A stretch of DNA of 64,000 nucleotides from Plasmodium malariae. Taxonomy: Eukaryota > Apicomplexa > Aconoidasida > Haemosporida > Plasmodiidae. The stretch spans positions 558,001 through 622,000 of the forward strand of contig NC_041775.1 in assembly GCF_900090045.1 (NCBI RefSeq). The letters are read 5' to 3'. The translations under genes and the position numbers were made by a program. Of the stretch, positions 1 to 12,000 are shown one piece after another. Below the pieces are notes generated by a model that was given only the letters and a program-made list of their open reading frames with translations, had not been told where the DNA came from and did not search any database. The stretch's first letter is position 1. Each line of letters starts with the position of its first letter.

Positions 1-1
1 A

Positions 2-3000
2 CAGTTAGATTATAGCATACCTAGTGAACTATTTAATTTAGATAAGTCACTAAAATATACAAACGTAACTATAGGTAAAGATTCGCTTCTGTGTATATTA
101 AATAATTCGAATGACAATTATGACGATAATTTGGAATGTAATGAGGAATACGACTTATTTAAAAATATAGAAGATGCTAATGGTATTAATAATTTCGTGG
201 AAGAAAAATTAAGTAGGAACTACCTTTTAACCTATGCCGATAACAGTATAACTTATAATCTGTCTTTGGGGGATGAGGACATTTCGCCCGTTCGTGAAGT
301 AGGAGCTAGTCCGAAAGCGAGTATCAACAGCGGTGGTAGTAGTGGAAGCGGATGCGGCCATGCGATAGAGAAGCGAAAGACACAAGCACGTGGAAGCAAA
401 GGGAACCCAGTCGAACATACTAAAAGAGGAAGGAGCTATCCTCATGGCGAGGTAAAAGGAGTACCCAAGTGTAATTTCAAAAGGGTATATGATTATATTT
501 TTTATAAACATAAATTTAATGTATACCATAAATATAGAAAATACGACAAAATGAATGATCAGATATCACTAAAAAATCATATTATAAAAGGGAAGATGTT
601 AACTATAAATAATATGTGTATTGATGCATATTCATCTAAAGAAAACATGTTAAAAATTTGTTTAAATAAATCAGTTTCATTTGTTACTACAAAATATTTT
701 AGTAAGGATAAGAAGCATGTATCAGTGTCGAATTATTTAGATGGAAGAGATTTACTATTTGCTAACAACACAGTAGTACAGTATTATACGGATGGGAAAT
801 ACTTCTTTGAAGTGTTATATATATGTGGTAACAATAATGTCCGAGTTAATAGTTTTGAAAAATTAGATAGGGTATACCATCCTTTAATTTTTGAAATATA
901 TGAACATGTTAATACAAATTTGATAAAACTTTATAATATTTTGAGAAAAAAATGGAAAGACAGTGGTATATCATTTTTTAAAACATTTTCTTTGTATTCA
1001 TATGGTGAAAAATATTATAAAGCGTTAAAAGATAAACTAAATGAAAATTTAAATTTTTTATTCCCGAATGCAGAAAATTTATATCGTATTACTATAAGCG
1101 CATATATGTTTTGTAATTACACAGATCGAATAAATCCCCCAAATCATTATTTATTGAAAAATCTAATGAACAAGTGTTATAACTTTAGTAAAAATGATGA
1201 ATATACATATGAGATATGTTTACCTTATAGTGTTATTAAATATAGAAAAGATGATTATGGGAAAGTGAAGTTTCCAATTATTTCGTTAGGATCTTCTTAT
1301 GTTTCTTTGAATGAAGGGAAAGCATTTTACGAAAAAACATATGACATATTTCCTGTTCTCAAAATGAATTATAAATTGAAAAAAGATAGAGAAAATTATT
1401 TTAAAATGAAAAAAAGTACAATATCACAATCGAACGCTTTATATACAACGTCTCATGTGTTCTCTACATACACTTTTTCATCACCTTTGTCATTTCCCAA
1501 CTCAGAGGAAAATTCCTTTAATCAAACAGAGTATTCAAGTACTTCTTTTCATAACGTATCACCATCAGATACTTCCTCTTTATTCCCCTTACCTTCTATT
1601 TTAAGGCCGTCCTCATCAGCTCAACCCACTACATCTAACCCCTTGTCACCTCACCTGCCATCACCTCACCACTCATCATCTCATCCCTCATCATCTCATC
1701 CCTCATCATCTCATCCCTCATCATCTCATCCCTCATCATCTCATCCCTCATCATCTCATCCCTCATCATCTCATCCCTCATCATCTCATCCCTCATCATC
1801 TCATCCCTCATCATCTCATCCCTCATCATCTCATCCCTCATCATCTCATCCCTCATCATCTCATTCCTCATCATCTCATCCCTCATCATCTCACTCTTTA
1901 TCATCGCCTTCCACATTATCGTCTCACCCCACAAATTCATCCCTTCCAGCATTTACTTCCCTCCCCTCTCCTTCATCTCACCCAGCAGCTTCATCATACT
2001 CCCACCCCTCCTTTAGCTCATTCTATTTTTCCCATTATGCCCCATTGTATGGGCCATACTTTTCCTTCTCCTTAAATAGAATCCCTTATATGAGTACATA
2101 TGTAATTGATAAGCCCATGGAAATATTAAAATATGGAAATGAAAATTTTTACAAAGCTTTAGCTTTTGATCTAAAAGGAGGAAAATGCAAAGACTCTTTA
2201 GAGGAAGTTTATGATTACATTACAACAATTTATTTTGATTGTTCTTTGCATTATAAAAATGAAATGCATACAAAAATTATTAATGTATTTCAGTCAACGG
2301 AATGTCATTATTATATTCACGTTACATCTCCCTTGTTGTGTGCTCACCCTACTTTACACACGTCGATGAAGGCTAAAATAGAAGTTATCAAATGTTTTAA
2401 GAACGTGTACGCAGCAAGCTCACAACTGCAGGGGGGGTCCACCTCATGTAATCGCACAAACAGTCATAATGATAGCTGTGCTAGCAGTGGTAACACTCGA
2501 AGTGGTAATTCACGTGAACCATGTGGGAATAAATGTAAACAATGCAGCGAATGTACCTCCAAACCAAGCAGCGGAGGAGCAGGGGAAAAAAGCACACCAG
2601 GGGTGCACACACATAACAATAAGCACATGAATAGAGATACATTGAAAAGTGATAATTATATTAGTAATGAAGACAAATTATACTTACAAGAATTTTATAG
2701 CTTAAAATATAAAATTTTTCAAAACACAAAAATGGTTTCCTTCGAAGCAGTACCAAAAGGAAAGAAAATAGAATTCGGAAAAATGTATGATTTTGGTTTA
2801 GGAAATTATATAAGAAAAAGAGTTTATAAAAGTAGTCCCATGTTTCACATTGGTAATATTGTAAAACACAGGTATTGGAATTATCAAGCGGTAGTAGTTA
2901 GCTGGGATTATATATGTTTTGCTCCGAATGAATGGAAAGAAAATTTTTTCTCTGAATATCCAAGTGAATTTCAAAATACTGTTCATTATCTTCTTCTAAT

Positions 3001-3373
3001 TAATAAAAAAAAAAAAAAAGAAGGAACACTTTATGAGCCTAACTATTATAGTAATAAAAAAAAGAAAAGAAACTATACTGATAAACATAGCATAAAAAGT
3101 GGTTCTTCAACTTCAAGCGGTAGTCGAATAGACAAGGAAAAAGAACAAGATTTTTTTTTTATGGTAAATGATGATGATATTGTCAATAATGAGAATTTCC
3201 ATTTTGCCTATGTACCAGAATCAAGTTTGGATTATGGCGATAAAATGATATATAGTGAATATTTGCCCCAATTTTTTGAAAAATACAATGATTTCTTTCA
3301 TTTTTATATTCCAAAAAAAAATCACATCATATGGAAATTATTTCCTTATGATTTCTTTAATTTAATCTTTTGA
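2..3373 (+). CDS. MRH-like lectin plus YccV/HspQ-like domain protein, 5' partial (cg1 position)
   Basis: The frame is open from base 2, so the start lies left of the window; 1123 residues are visible (numbered from base 2). Residues about 398-430 (YTYEIC at 401, then an LGSS) and 720-785 (GGKC at 729, FDC at 747, ECHYYIHV at 767, SPLLCAHP at 777) look like the two halves of an MRH/PRKCSH fold, the mannose-binding domain of OS-9, erlectin and glucosidase II beta. A low-complexity insert rich in Ser, His and Pro separates them. From residue 948 (FHIGNIVKH, then WDYICFAPNEW, and later FAYVPESSL) the C terminus reads as a YccV/HspQ/ClpF/FBXO21-type domain. By family, MRH proteins act in ER glycoprotein quality control, while YccV domains bind Clp or Lon machinery. 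The two have not been linked here by me beyond sequence. No signal peptide can be judged because the N terminus is missing. The position matches P. falciparum cg1 from memory. Confidence 0.65.
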   Translation, partial: QLDYSIPSELFNLDKSLKYTNVTIGKDSLLCILNNSNDNYDDNLECNEEYDLFKNIEDANGINNFVEEKLSRNYLLTYADNSITYNLSLGDEDISPVREVGASPKASINSGGSSGSGCGHAIEKRKTQARGSKGNPVEHTKRGRSYPHGEVKGVPKCNFKRVYDYIFYKHKFNVYHKYRKYDKMNDQISLKNHIIKGKMLTINNMCIDAYSSKENMLKICLNKSVSFVTTKYFSKDKKHVSVSNYLDGRDLLFANNTVVQYYTDGKYFFEVLYICGNNNVRVNSFEKLDRVYHPLIFEIYEHVNTNLIKLYNILRKKWKDSGISFFKTFSLYSYGEKYYKALKDKLNENLNFLFPNAENLYRITISAYMFCNYTDRINPPNHYLLKNLMNKCYNFSKNDEYTYEICLPYSVIKYRKDDYGKVKFPIISLGSSYVSLNEGKAFYEKTYDIFPVLKMNYKLKKDRENYFKMKKSTISQSNALYTTSHVFSTYTFSSPLSFPNSEENSFNQTEYSSTSFHNVSPSDTSSLFPLPSILRPSSSAQPTTSNPLSPHLPSPHHSSSHPSSSHPSSSHPSSSHPSSSHPSSSHPSSSHPSSSHPSSSHPSSSHPSSSHPSSSHPSSSHSSSSHPSSSHSLSSPSTLSSHPTNSSLPAFTSLPSPSSHPAASSYSHPSFSSFYFSHYAPLYGPYFSFSLNRIPYMSTYVIDKPMEILKYGNENFYKALAFDLKGGKCKDSLEEVYDYITTIYFDCSLHYKNEMHTKIINVFQSTECHYYIHVTSPLLCAHPTLHTSMKAKIEVIKCFKNVYAASSQLQGGSTSCNRTNSHNDSCASSGNTRSGNSREPCGNKCKQCSECTSKPSSGGAGEKSTPGVHTHNNKHMNRDTLKSDNYISNEDKLYLQEFYSLKYKIFQNTKMVSFEAVPKGKKIEFGKMYDFGLGNYIRKRVYKSSPMFHIGNIVKHRYWNYQAVVVSWDYICFAPNEWKENFFSEYPSEFQNTVHYLLLINKKKKKEGTLYEPNYYSNKKKKRNYTDKHSIKSGSSTSSGSRIDKEKEQDFFFMVNDDDIVNNENFHFAYVPESSLDYGDKMIYSEYLPQFFEKYNDFFHFYIPKKNHIIWKLFPYDFFNLIF
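1669..1890 (+). repeat. 15-bp coding minisatellite (Ser-Ser-His-Pro-Ser)
   Basis: About 15 near-perfect copies of a 15-bp unit (CCCTCATCATCTCAT) encode SSHPS repeats inside the insert that splits the MRH-like domain. The last copies have decayed (Ser or Leu replacing Pro). The array stays in frame and creates long spurious open frames on the other strand. Confidence 0.9.
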
Positions 3374-4557
3374 TTTTTACTCATTTAACAATACTCTTTT
3401 TTGTAGCTCCAGAAAAATTTTTCAATCAAGCTAGATAAAGATATGTACAATTTTTTGCAGCTAGCCAAAAAAAAAAAAAAAAATTTTAATGTAAATGTAA
3501 TTTAAATATCACCTTACTTGTTCATGTAACAAGAATATTTAAAATATGCGTAAGACAACATGCTTGCGCAAACACGCACGTATGTATAAATATATAATTA
3601 TATATATATAATTATATATATATAAATACATACAAGCAGACACACGTACCCCTGTACTTATGTACGTTCGTGCATATAAACATAGATAATGACAGCGAAA
3701 AAACTCCTCTGCAAGTTGAAATTATTAATATAATAATTTCCCCACAAATACATTGTAAATGTTGTTAATTTTTTAGCCTCTTTTTATAATCTTACGTAAA
3801 ACAGAATTCAAGTAGAAATATTCTTTGAATAAATTCGCCAATTTGTGTTTTTATATTTTATTTTATTTATTATATTTTATTTATTATATTTTATTTTATT
3901 TATTATATTTTATTTTATCTATTTATTATATTTTATTTATTTATTATATTTTATTTATTTATTATATTTTATTTTTTTTGAATGTTGGGCAAAAGATGTG
4001 AAACTATTTGAAGACATAAATTTTTAATAAAGCACATGGACACTGTGCATAAGGGTTGGTGAACGGTATGCATATACCCACACATACACAGCTTTGTACA
4101 TATATGTACGCCCGAATATATTTGTTTGTATAAATTCTGCCCTACTCTGTGAATATGGTTCATTCGAATCCTCATTTCCCTTTTTCACAAAATTAACCGC
4201 TTCGTAATAAGCAAAATGTTAGTATAAAATAGCAAATTAAAAAGAAAAAAAAAAGAGAATAAAAATAATTAAATGAAAAATTCCATATATATATGTATAT
4301 GAAAAAAAAAAAAAAAAAAAAAGAATTTTAAATAAATAAGTTTTAAATTATACGTTTCGACAAAACGACAAAAAACGGACTTTATTTGAAAGGTATATTT
4401 TATCGTACAAGTTGAAACGAGTAAGCAAGCTGATATATATATGCATACGCATACATGTATATATATATATACATATATGTACCATTCTGTGTAACGAAAG
4501 GCCCTGCCTATTTTCCCAGTGTGACAGGTGGTTTCTAAGAAAAAATTATCTTCCCAT
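3374..4557. other. Intergenic spacer between convergent genes
   Basis: This spacer lies between two 3' ends, so it should hold 3' UTRs and polyadenylation signals rather than promoters. It contains poly-A and poly-T runs, TA/TG-rich stretches and a degenerate TTTATTTATTATATTTTA array at about 3845-3975. I see no supported gene in it. Confidence 0.6.
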
Positions 4558-5499
4558 TCATTCATTTGATATGTGGTTAACTACTAACAAATTTTCTATT
4601 AATTCCTTTAATTTATTGTTATCATGTAACAGTTGTACTCGGTCTATTCCTCCTATAAATGTACCTTTCACATATAACTGAGGGAATGTAGGCCACTTGG
4701 AATAAATTTTTAAAGCATTTCTTAATTTTTCATTTTCCAAAATATTGACAGTGTGAATTTCTTTCACTTTATTTAATTTTAAAATATGAATTGCTTGTCT
4801 GCTATATTTGCAAAAAGGATTTAAAGCAGTTCCTTTCATAAATAAAACTATCTTATGCTTTTTCAGTATATTTTCAATTAAATTTATTATATCCTTCGTT
4901 AACTCTTTATTTAATTCAGTTTTTAATTCATTCCCATTATTTCCATCATTACATGTTTCTTCTTCAGTATTAATTACATTACTACAAATTTTGTCACTGA
5001 ATGGGTTAACATAATTAACATCATCCTTATCTTGATCATTCGGAATTCCTTTTTCATTGTACTTTTCAGTATAAACTATTCCATTTAAAAAAGAAATAGA
5101 TTTCTTTGCCGTACTGTTATGATAGTTATACCCTTCATTTTTCTTGACATGTCTACTATTTCGGTTATATATTATATTATCATCCCTTATATTCTTTATA
5201 AGACTCTCATTATATACATTAATTCTTTCTTCTTCTTTTAATATTTGTTTTGAAGTATTCTTACAATTTATCTCACATTCCACTCGTTTTTCAGTTGTAC
5301 TATTTTTTTTATCATATATTATTGTGTTGCTCTCCCTTTGTGTACTAATACCTTCACAAAAAGCTGGAATATTTTTTTGTAATTCTGGAAAATTTTTCAC
5401 TCGAAAAAAATTATCTAATCGCTTATTCATTAACAATGCGTAAATATTAAAGGCGCTGCAAAAATAAATGAAATCAGACGCTTTTTTAAAATTGTTCAT
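4558..5499 (-). CDS. Monothiol glutaredoxin-like protein (GLP3/Cg6 position)
   Basis: This is a single-exon gene of 313 residues with an ATG at 5499. The first about 200 residues are Asn/Lys/Glu-rich without a recognisable fold and could include a targeting presequence. The last about 105 residues are a glutaredoxin fold: VLFMKGTALNPFCKYS with the single active-site Cys at about residue 228, then WPTFPQLYVKG and a GGIDRV turn, which are the glutathione-binding WP.. and GG.D motifs of monothiol (Grx4/5-type) proteins. Classical members carry CGFS; here it is CKYS. P. falciparum has a group of glutaredoxin-like proteins with CGFS or CKxS variants, and from memory the CKYS form is GLP3, at the cg6 locus beside cg2. 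The expected role is Fe-S cluster or redox chemistry, perhaps in an organelle. The fold assignment is strong; the exact paralogue name is inference. Confidence 0.88.
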   Translation of the reverse strand: MNNFKKASDFIYFCSAFNIYALLMNKRLDNFFRVKNFPELQKNIPAFCEGISTQRESNTIIYDKKNSTTEKRVECEINCKNTSKQILKEEERINVYNESLIKNIRDDNIIYNRNSRHVKKNEGYNYHNSTAKKSISFLNGIVYTEKYNEKGIPNDQDKDDVNYVNPFSDKICSNVINTEEETCNDGNNGNELKTELNKELTKDIINLIENILKKHKIVLFMKGTALNPFCKYSRQAIHILKLNKVKEIHTVNILENEKLRNALKIYSKWPTFPQLYVKGTFIGGIDRVQLLHDNNKLKELIENLLVVNHISNE

Positions 5500-6034
5500 T
5501 GTGTCAGTTTTTCTGTTTTGCCGTTTTGATGTTTTTTTTTTTTTTTTTTTTTTTTTTATTATTTTTTTTTCTCATCCCTTCCATAAATGTAAAATGAAAA
5601 AAGTAATAATTTAAATTATTAACATATGTTCTCATTCTACCAGTTAAACCAATACATATTTTTGAAATGTTCCACGCTAAAAATTTTGGAAAGTTTTTTA
5701 TCTACTCATATTATGATGAAAACTGAAATTTTTTTCGCACTTACGTATATATACACATATACATTCACATACAGTATATATATACGTACAAGTATATTAA
5801 CATAAGCTTACAAATGTACGTGGCACAATTGTGCTTTCCAAACATCCTCAGTTTAAACAAAAAAAATTCACGTTATGGTAAATTAATTTTTATAAATTTT
5901 ATGCTCGTCGTTATTTTAAAGGTCTTTCTTATTTGTGGAAAGCCTCATTTTTTTTTTTTTTTTTTTTTTTTATGCAATAATATTTTACGCGCATAAGCTT
6001 TCGATTATCCGCTTATTTTGCGGCCTTTTTTCCC
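5500..6034. other. Intergenic spacer, upstream of the glutaredoxin-like gene
   Basis: This stretch of about 530 bases separates the 3' end of the MED14-like gene from the start of the glutaredoxin-like gene. It must hold the latter's promoter and 5' UTR and the former's 3' UTR. It contains two long poly-T runs (about 5530-5570 and 5949-5971). No discrete motif is identifiable by eye. Confidence 0.5.
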
Positions 6035-9000
6035 TTAATTTACGTTTTCATCTTTGTTGTAATTTTTTACTAGTAACTCAAATGTTGATAAATGCAGAAC
6101 GGTCTGAGACGCAACAAGAGAATAGTTCGGCATGAGATCATATTTTTGCAAAATTTTCATAATTCTCTGGTGTGCTATATTTAAATCAATTTTATTGGAA
6201 ACGAGAAATTTAACAAATGATTCATTATTTATATAAACTTCTTTTAAATTTTTTATTGGTAAGGATGATATATGAAAAGTTAAAGAAATGCATTCGTTTG
6301 TTTTATTCAGAATGTCTACTTTTTCCTTGGTACGTATTAATGTACATTTGAATGGGCAAGGCATATACCTTCTCATTTTGTAATGTATACTGATATTTTT
6401 GCCTTCAATGTTATTTATATTCATTTCATTACGTTTATCCTTTCCCTCTACATTATTCGAAACGCTATTGCTAATATTAGATGTATTGTTATCATTTATT
6501 ATGTTTTTTGTGCTATGTGATGGGATAATTTCACCATATGATTTATCCAAGTTTTTACTGTCCTCATCCAACATCATGTACTTCTTTTCCCCTTCTTTGG
6601 TAAAAGGCACAACGAATTCAATAAACTTATCGTCAGTTTTAACCCCCCCTTTTTCACTACTATCCTTTTTTCTGTCTTCTCCATTTCCACTATATTCATC
6701 AATAACAAACTCAGTTTCAATAAATGGCATTGTTAATGCTTCTGGTTTTTCAGCTAGCCAAAAATTTAAATGCTCATGGTATGATATAACACTGTTAAAG
6801 ATTAATGAAGAGAACTCACATATATTTTTTTTATCATGTATTATTTCATTGATTATAACAAAAAAGGAAAGAATGCTATTGTAATTCATTCTTGATAGCC
6901 ATATTCTTACATACTTGTAAATTAAGTTAAGAGATACATTAATTTTAGAATTTTCTCTTAAAATGTTTTCATCATGTAGAATGAACTTTCTTTCTCCACT
7001 CTGCAAATTATTATTACTTCCATAATTTCTGTTACAGTAAAACCATGATTCTTTTTCATCAATAGTTTCTCCAACATTTTCGAAGTAGATACTAACCGAA
7101 TGCAACAAATAATGCACATCACATTCGCTGATAAGTTTTTTACCTGCACAGGAAAGGTTGTTCAGGTTGTTCACGTCTTTCGTGTCTTTCACATCTTTCG
7201 TGTCTTTCACGTCTTTCGTATTTTTCACATCTTTCGTGCCTTTCTCGTCTTTCCTGACTTTGTTCAGAAAATATGGACTATTGTTAAGTTGATGTATCAG
7301 GTTAAGTTCATCGTGATCACCTCGTTCCATCTTTGAAACATGTCCCACATTTGCATCATTGGGGTTATTACCTATTTCACTAGGATGATCATTAAAACTT
7401 TTCTTCTCCCCCTTAAAACCGTTCATATTTTGGAATTCCCACAATCGCAGTGAGTACACTTTCTGCATAAATTTCTTACCAATCAATATTTTTTGTGTAT
7501 TTTTTTTCAAAAATATATCAGCATAATTAAAAGAATAGGCATTTACCATATAAGTTAGTTTTTTTAAATTTATATCATCTACATGTACTTCATCACCATT
7601 TAGTAGGTACCAAATGTCTGAATGTATTTTTTTTTTCATCTCAATCTTAGTATTTTCATCATCTTTGGTTTTTATTGGCTCTTTGTTGATTGGCTCTTTA
7701 TTGATTGGCTCTTTGTTGATTGGCTCTTTGTTGATTGGCTCTTTATTGATTGGCTCTTTGTTGATTGGCTCTTTGTTGACTGGCTCTTCGTTGATTGGCT
7801 CTTCATTGATTGGCTCTTCATTGATTGGCTCTTCATTGATTGGCTCTTCATTGATTGGCTCTTCATTGATTGGCTCTTCATTGATCGGCTCTTCGTTAAT
7901 TAGCTCTTCATTGATTAGCTCTCTGCTGAATGGCTCTCCTTCGACCATGACTCTGTTTATCCATGCTTTGTGTTCTTTTTCGCCCTCTTTTCCGATAGGT
8001 ACCCTTCCTTCCCCTCTTAATTTTTTGCATTTCCCAATACTACCGTCCGCTTCTTCCTCCCTTGGACACAAATGACTGTCTTCCCTTTTTTTACCACCGG
8101 GAGGATTTGCACAGGATTTATTCAAAAAGAATTCATAGTTTCTCTTAAATCTTTTATCTTCACCTAGTTGTGGTCCTTCTAAATAAAATATTTTCGTACT
8201 ATACAAAAACCATACCAAGTGTATGAAAATGTTTTCTCTCATTTCCTTATAATCACATTTCGAATTACTGATATGTTGTTCACTTTTGACTTCTTCAATC
8301 CCCTGAGCTTCATCTTTGCCTTTATATGAAACGGCACGTTCCCTTTTTAATGCTGTTATGTACTGAAACACATTACTTATCTTTGAACTGCTTACCGTAA
8401 TATCTGTGTAATGTATTTTTAACTGTCTTATTAAAAGAACCCAAGTTTTTAATGTTCTTAAAAATTCTATAAAGGAGTATAACGTTGAGCAAAGAAATGT
8501 AGGGGGGAAAAAATGCACTTCTGATAATATAATTTTATTTTTTATTTTGAACAAATATTTTATATTTGATATGAACATGTCATATTGTTCAAATATCTTC
8601 GAGTCCCTCGTATAAACGTTTTCCCCTGCTTCTGCGTCTGTTCTCAAGTTGTTCCCCAAGTCGTTTCTCGCTTCTTTACCTGCTTCTCCTCCTTGAGAAT
8701 TTCTAAACAAATTGCAGCGACTGCTAGAGGAGCAAAACCCACCATATTTATCATCGCTTAACTTGCTAATGTGCAACTCACCCACGCGCTTTATACTAAT
8801 TATGGTGCAAAATTTTAAGAACAAATAGATGAGTACATCTTCCTCATCTAAGTCGTCAATAATGATATTACTATATGGAATGAATGCTTGCGCTCCTTTT
8901 GCTTCTGCTTTGTGTTTTGAGCTACAAGCACTGTTACTGCCTTCCTTCGGATGACTTCTTTGCTTCCTTTGTATGTCTTGGAAGAATTTTTCCTTTTTAA

Positions 9001-12000
9001 AAAAGTTGTTCACACTAAATTGGCTTCTTTGGTCCTTATCCTTATTAGTTGCACTATTGGTGCTAGCAGAAGTGCTATTATACGTTCCCCCAAACTTGTC
9101 ATTATACGTACCGCCAGGCTTGCCACCATAAAAGCACCTAAAATAAGGAATAATGATAATTTTGGAAAAGTGCTTTGGGTGAAGTACTATGTAAAAGGAC
9201 AACTGTTTCTTCTTCATATGATCCTGTAATGCATCATTATATGTTAAGGTTACTGTTATAAGGTTTTCATAATGCAAATGGAAAGTTTTACATGCAGTTA
9301 TTTCATTTAAAAAATGAATTTTGTTTAAGTGCTCATTTGTCTTATTAACTAAAATATAAAAATTGTAGTGAAATTCAAAAGTGAAACATATTAATTTTAA
9401 CACTTTAAAAATGCTTCTACTCTTTTTTAAATACATATAAAAATTTTTCTTCTCCTTTAAAAATATTTCATTTATACAATTAATAGCACAATTAAAGGAA
9501 ATGTCAATATACATCATATCTGTCAAAAGAACTTTAAAATTTAAATATTTCGAGGTGGTAACTTCTCTATTTCGCTTTTCCCTTGTGCTACTATGGCTTC
9601 GGATTAGTTTTTCCTTACCATCGTCACAAAATAAGAAGTGTGAAGCGCTATCATGAACTGCACCACCACTAATTGCACCACCACTAATTGCACCGCCACT
9701 AATTGCACTGTCATTAATTGCATCGCCACTAATTGCACCACCACTAATTGCGCAATTCGAAGCGATGTCATCACTTCTACTATTCAAGATGTTAAAGTTT
9801 ATAGCACATGCAATATCTGTATTGTAACTGCAAAAATACATAACGCCAATGTTGGACAAGTGACAATATGGAACACTAATATTTGGTGAAAATAATTTCT
9901 CTATAAAATAAAGTTCACTAAATAAACTCATAATGGAAAACGATTTAATGATAACTGAAAATAAATGTAAAATATTTAAGGATGAAAATTCATCATTTAC
10001 CAGTAGGTAAAACTTTTTCAATATGACCCAGTCCTTCTTTGTATGTGTCCAGGACAGTGCCCCCCTAGAACTGTTGCACTTTTTTTTCTCACATTCACCC
10101 TTCCCCTCCACACTACTTTTATTATCATATCCGTCACTGCTATTACCGTAGCTACTACCACTTCCACTGCTACTACCACTTCCACTGCTACTACCTCCAC
10201 TACTACTACTACTACCTTTTCCACCACTGTTTTCCCTCTTCAGTACCTTTCCTTTTTTCACTCCTTTCCCTCTTCTACCTATTTTCATATTTATAACTAC
10301 ATTATTATGAATAAGGGACACGTCTTTATTTTTCATCACACTGAAGTCCTTAATTTTAATAAATTTTTTTTCTTTTACAGGAATTTTAAAAAAAAAGGAA
10401 CCACATGGCAGAATTTTTAAAAGAAACACATATGTACTTTTTTCCTTCATCCTCATAAACACTTCATTTAAATAATAGTCGTCTTCTAATGAGCAGTGGA
10501 AACGTAGCATATAATTCTCTATGTAGTTATTCAAGTAATTCTTGCTTATATCACTTGAGTCATTAGAACTATTTTTATTTATAAAATATTGCAAATCTAG
10601 GAAAGTCCTCTTCTTCTTCCTTTTTATGAACAGTTCATAATATTTCTCATCAACAAGATGAATCATGCAGTCTGCCATCTTTCTTTTTCCATTCTGCCGT
10701 ACCCCAGCTACGATGTGTGGTGAGACTTGCGCTGCGTCGTGCAGTTCTCCGTGTACCGTTTCTTGCACCGTTTCTTGTGCCTCTTTTTTTGCCGCTTCTC
10801 TTGCCAGTTCATCTGATAAACTACAATGTGTTCGAAAAACGGGGCAGACAAAATTAACCTCTGAAATTTTGTTCAAAATAGTGAACATACGAGAAAAATT
10901 ATGAACTAAATCAAGCACGCTATCAAAATAGACGTCTAGTTTTCTCTTGATAGAAAGTTTTTTATGAATTAATGGAATCACGAAACGGTTTTTTGGAGCT
11001 TCCTTTTCCTCATTCGATTCATCCCCCTTTTCAAAATGTTTGCTCTTCTCGTCGATGTTCCTGTTGTTGTACCTGTTCATGCTGCTTTTTCTACTACTGC
11101 TCCTGTTACTGCTCCTACCTTCGAACGAAATAACAATGTACGTTTGAAATATGTAATATTTTTCAACGAGTATACACAACAGCAGAGGTACACTGTTATC
11201 CTGTATGTATATTGTGAAGAATAACACGGAAAAAAATTTATTCCGATACGTAGGATACTTGACACCTCCCTTTCCGATAACACTGCTGCTGTTCACGGGA
11301 GCTTCCTGGAAATCTTCGTTTTTATTGCAAAACGTATGAACACCGCCGCTGGCACTACTGACACTACTAATACTTCGACCTTTGTTCCCGTTTACACTGC
11401 TGTAATCGCTCCCCTCCTGAGAGCTTCCCACACTGATGCAATAACCATCTTGATAAGACACATTTTCATGATTACTTAAAAGACTTTCTCCGATTAAACG
11501 TTTCATACATTTTTGCATCTCTTCATCATTGTTGTTAGTGCATGTGTTAGACACTTCCGAGTGTAAGTAGAAATAAAAATCAATAAAAGAAAAAAATTGC
11601 TCAATAAATTTTGCCAATATAATATTTGACGAATAATCGTCGTATTTTTTTAAAAAATCAAATAGCCTTATTTTATGAAAAAAAAAATTTGGAAAAAACT
11701 CATTTTTTGAAAATTGGAAATTACAAAAATTACCTGGGTTTATATTAACAAATCGCTCCTTTAATAAATTATATAAATATACATATAAAGAAAAGTATTT
11801 CAACAAATAAATTATATATATTATTAATTTTAAATTATAACATAAACTAATTACACCTATGAATATCTTATCCCAATGACATTTGAAAAAAAATTTTTCA
11901 TTCTGTGTGTTCATAAATAAATCAATTTTTTGTTGATAAAATTTGTATCTCATTATGTATATATTTCCATTTGGTTTTTTCACGTAAATTATTCTTAGCT

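Noticed and set aside
1635..1952. Minus-strand Met/Arg/Asp/Glu repeat frame
   Set aside because: It is the antisense reading of the Ser-Ser-His-Pro minisatellite within the plus-strand gene; a 15-bp repeat leaves all frames open.
7614..8075. Plus-strand Ile/Gly/Ser and Trp/Leu/Phe repeat frames
   Set aside because: Both are complementary readings of the EPINE coding array of the MED14-like gene, with no domain of their own.
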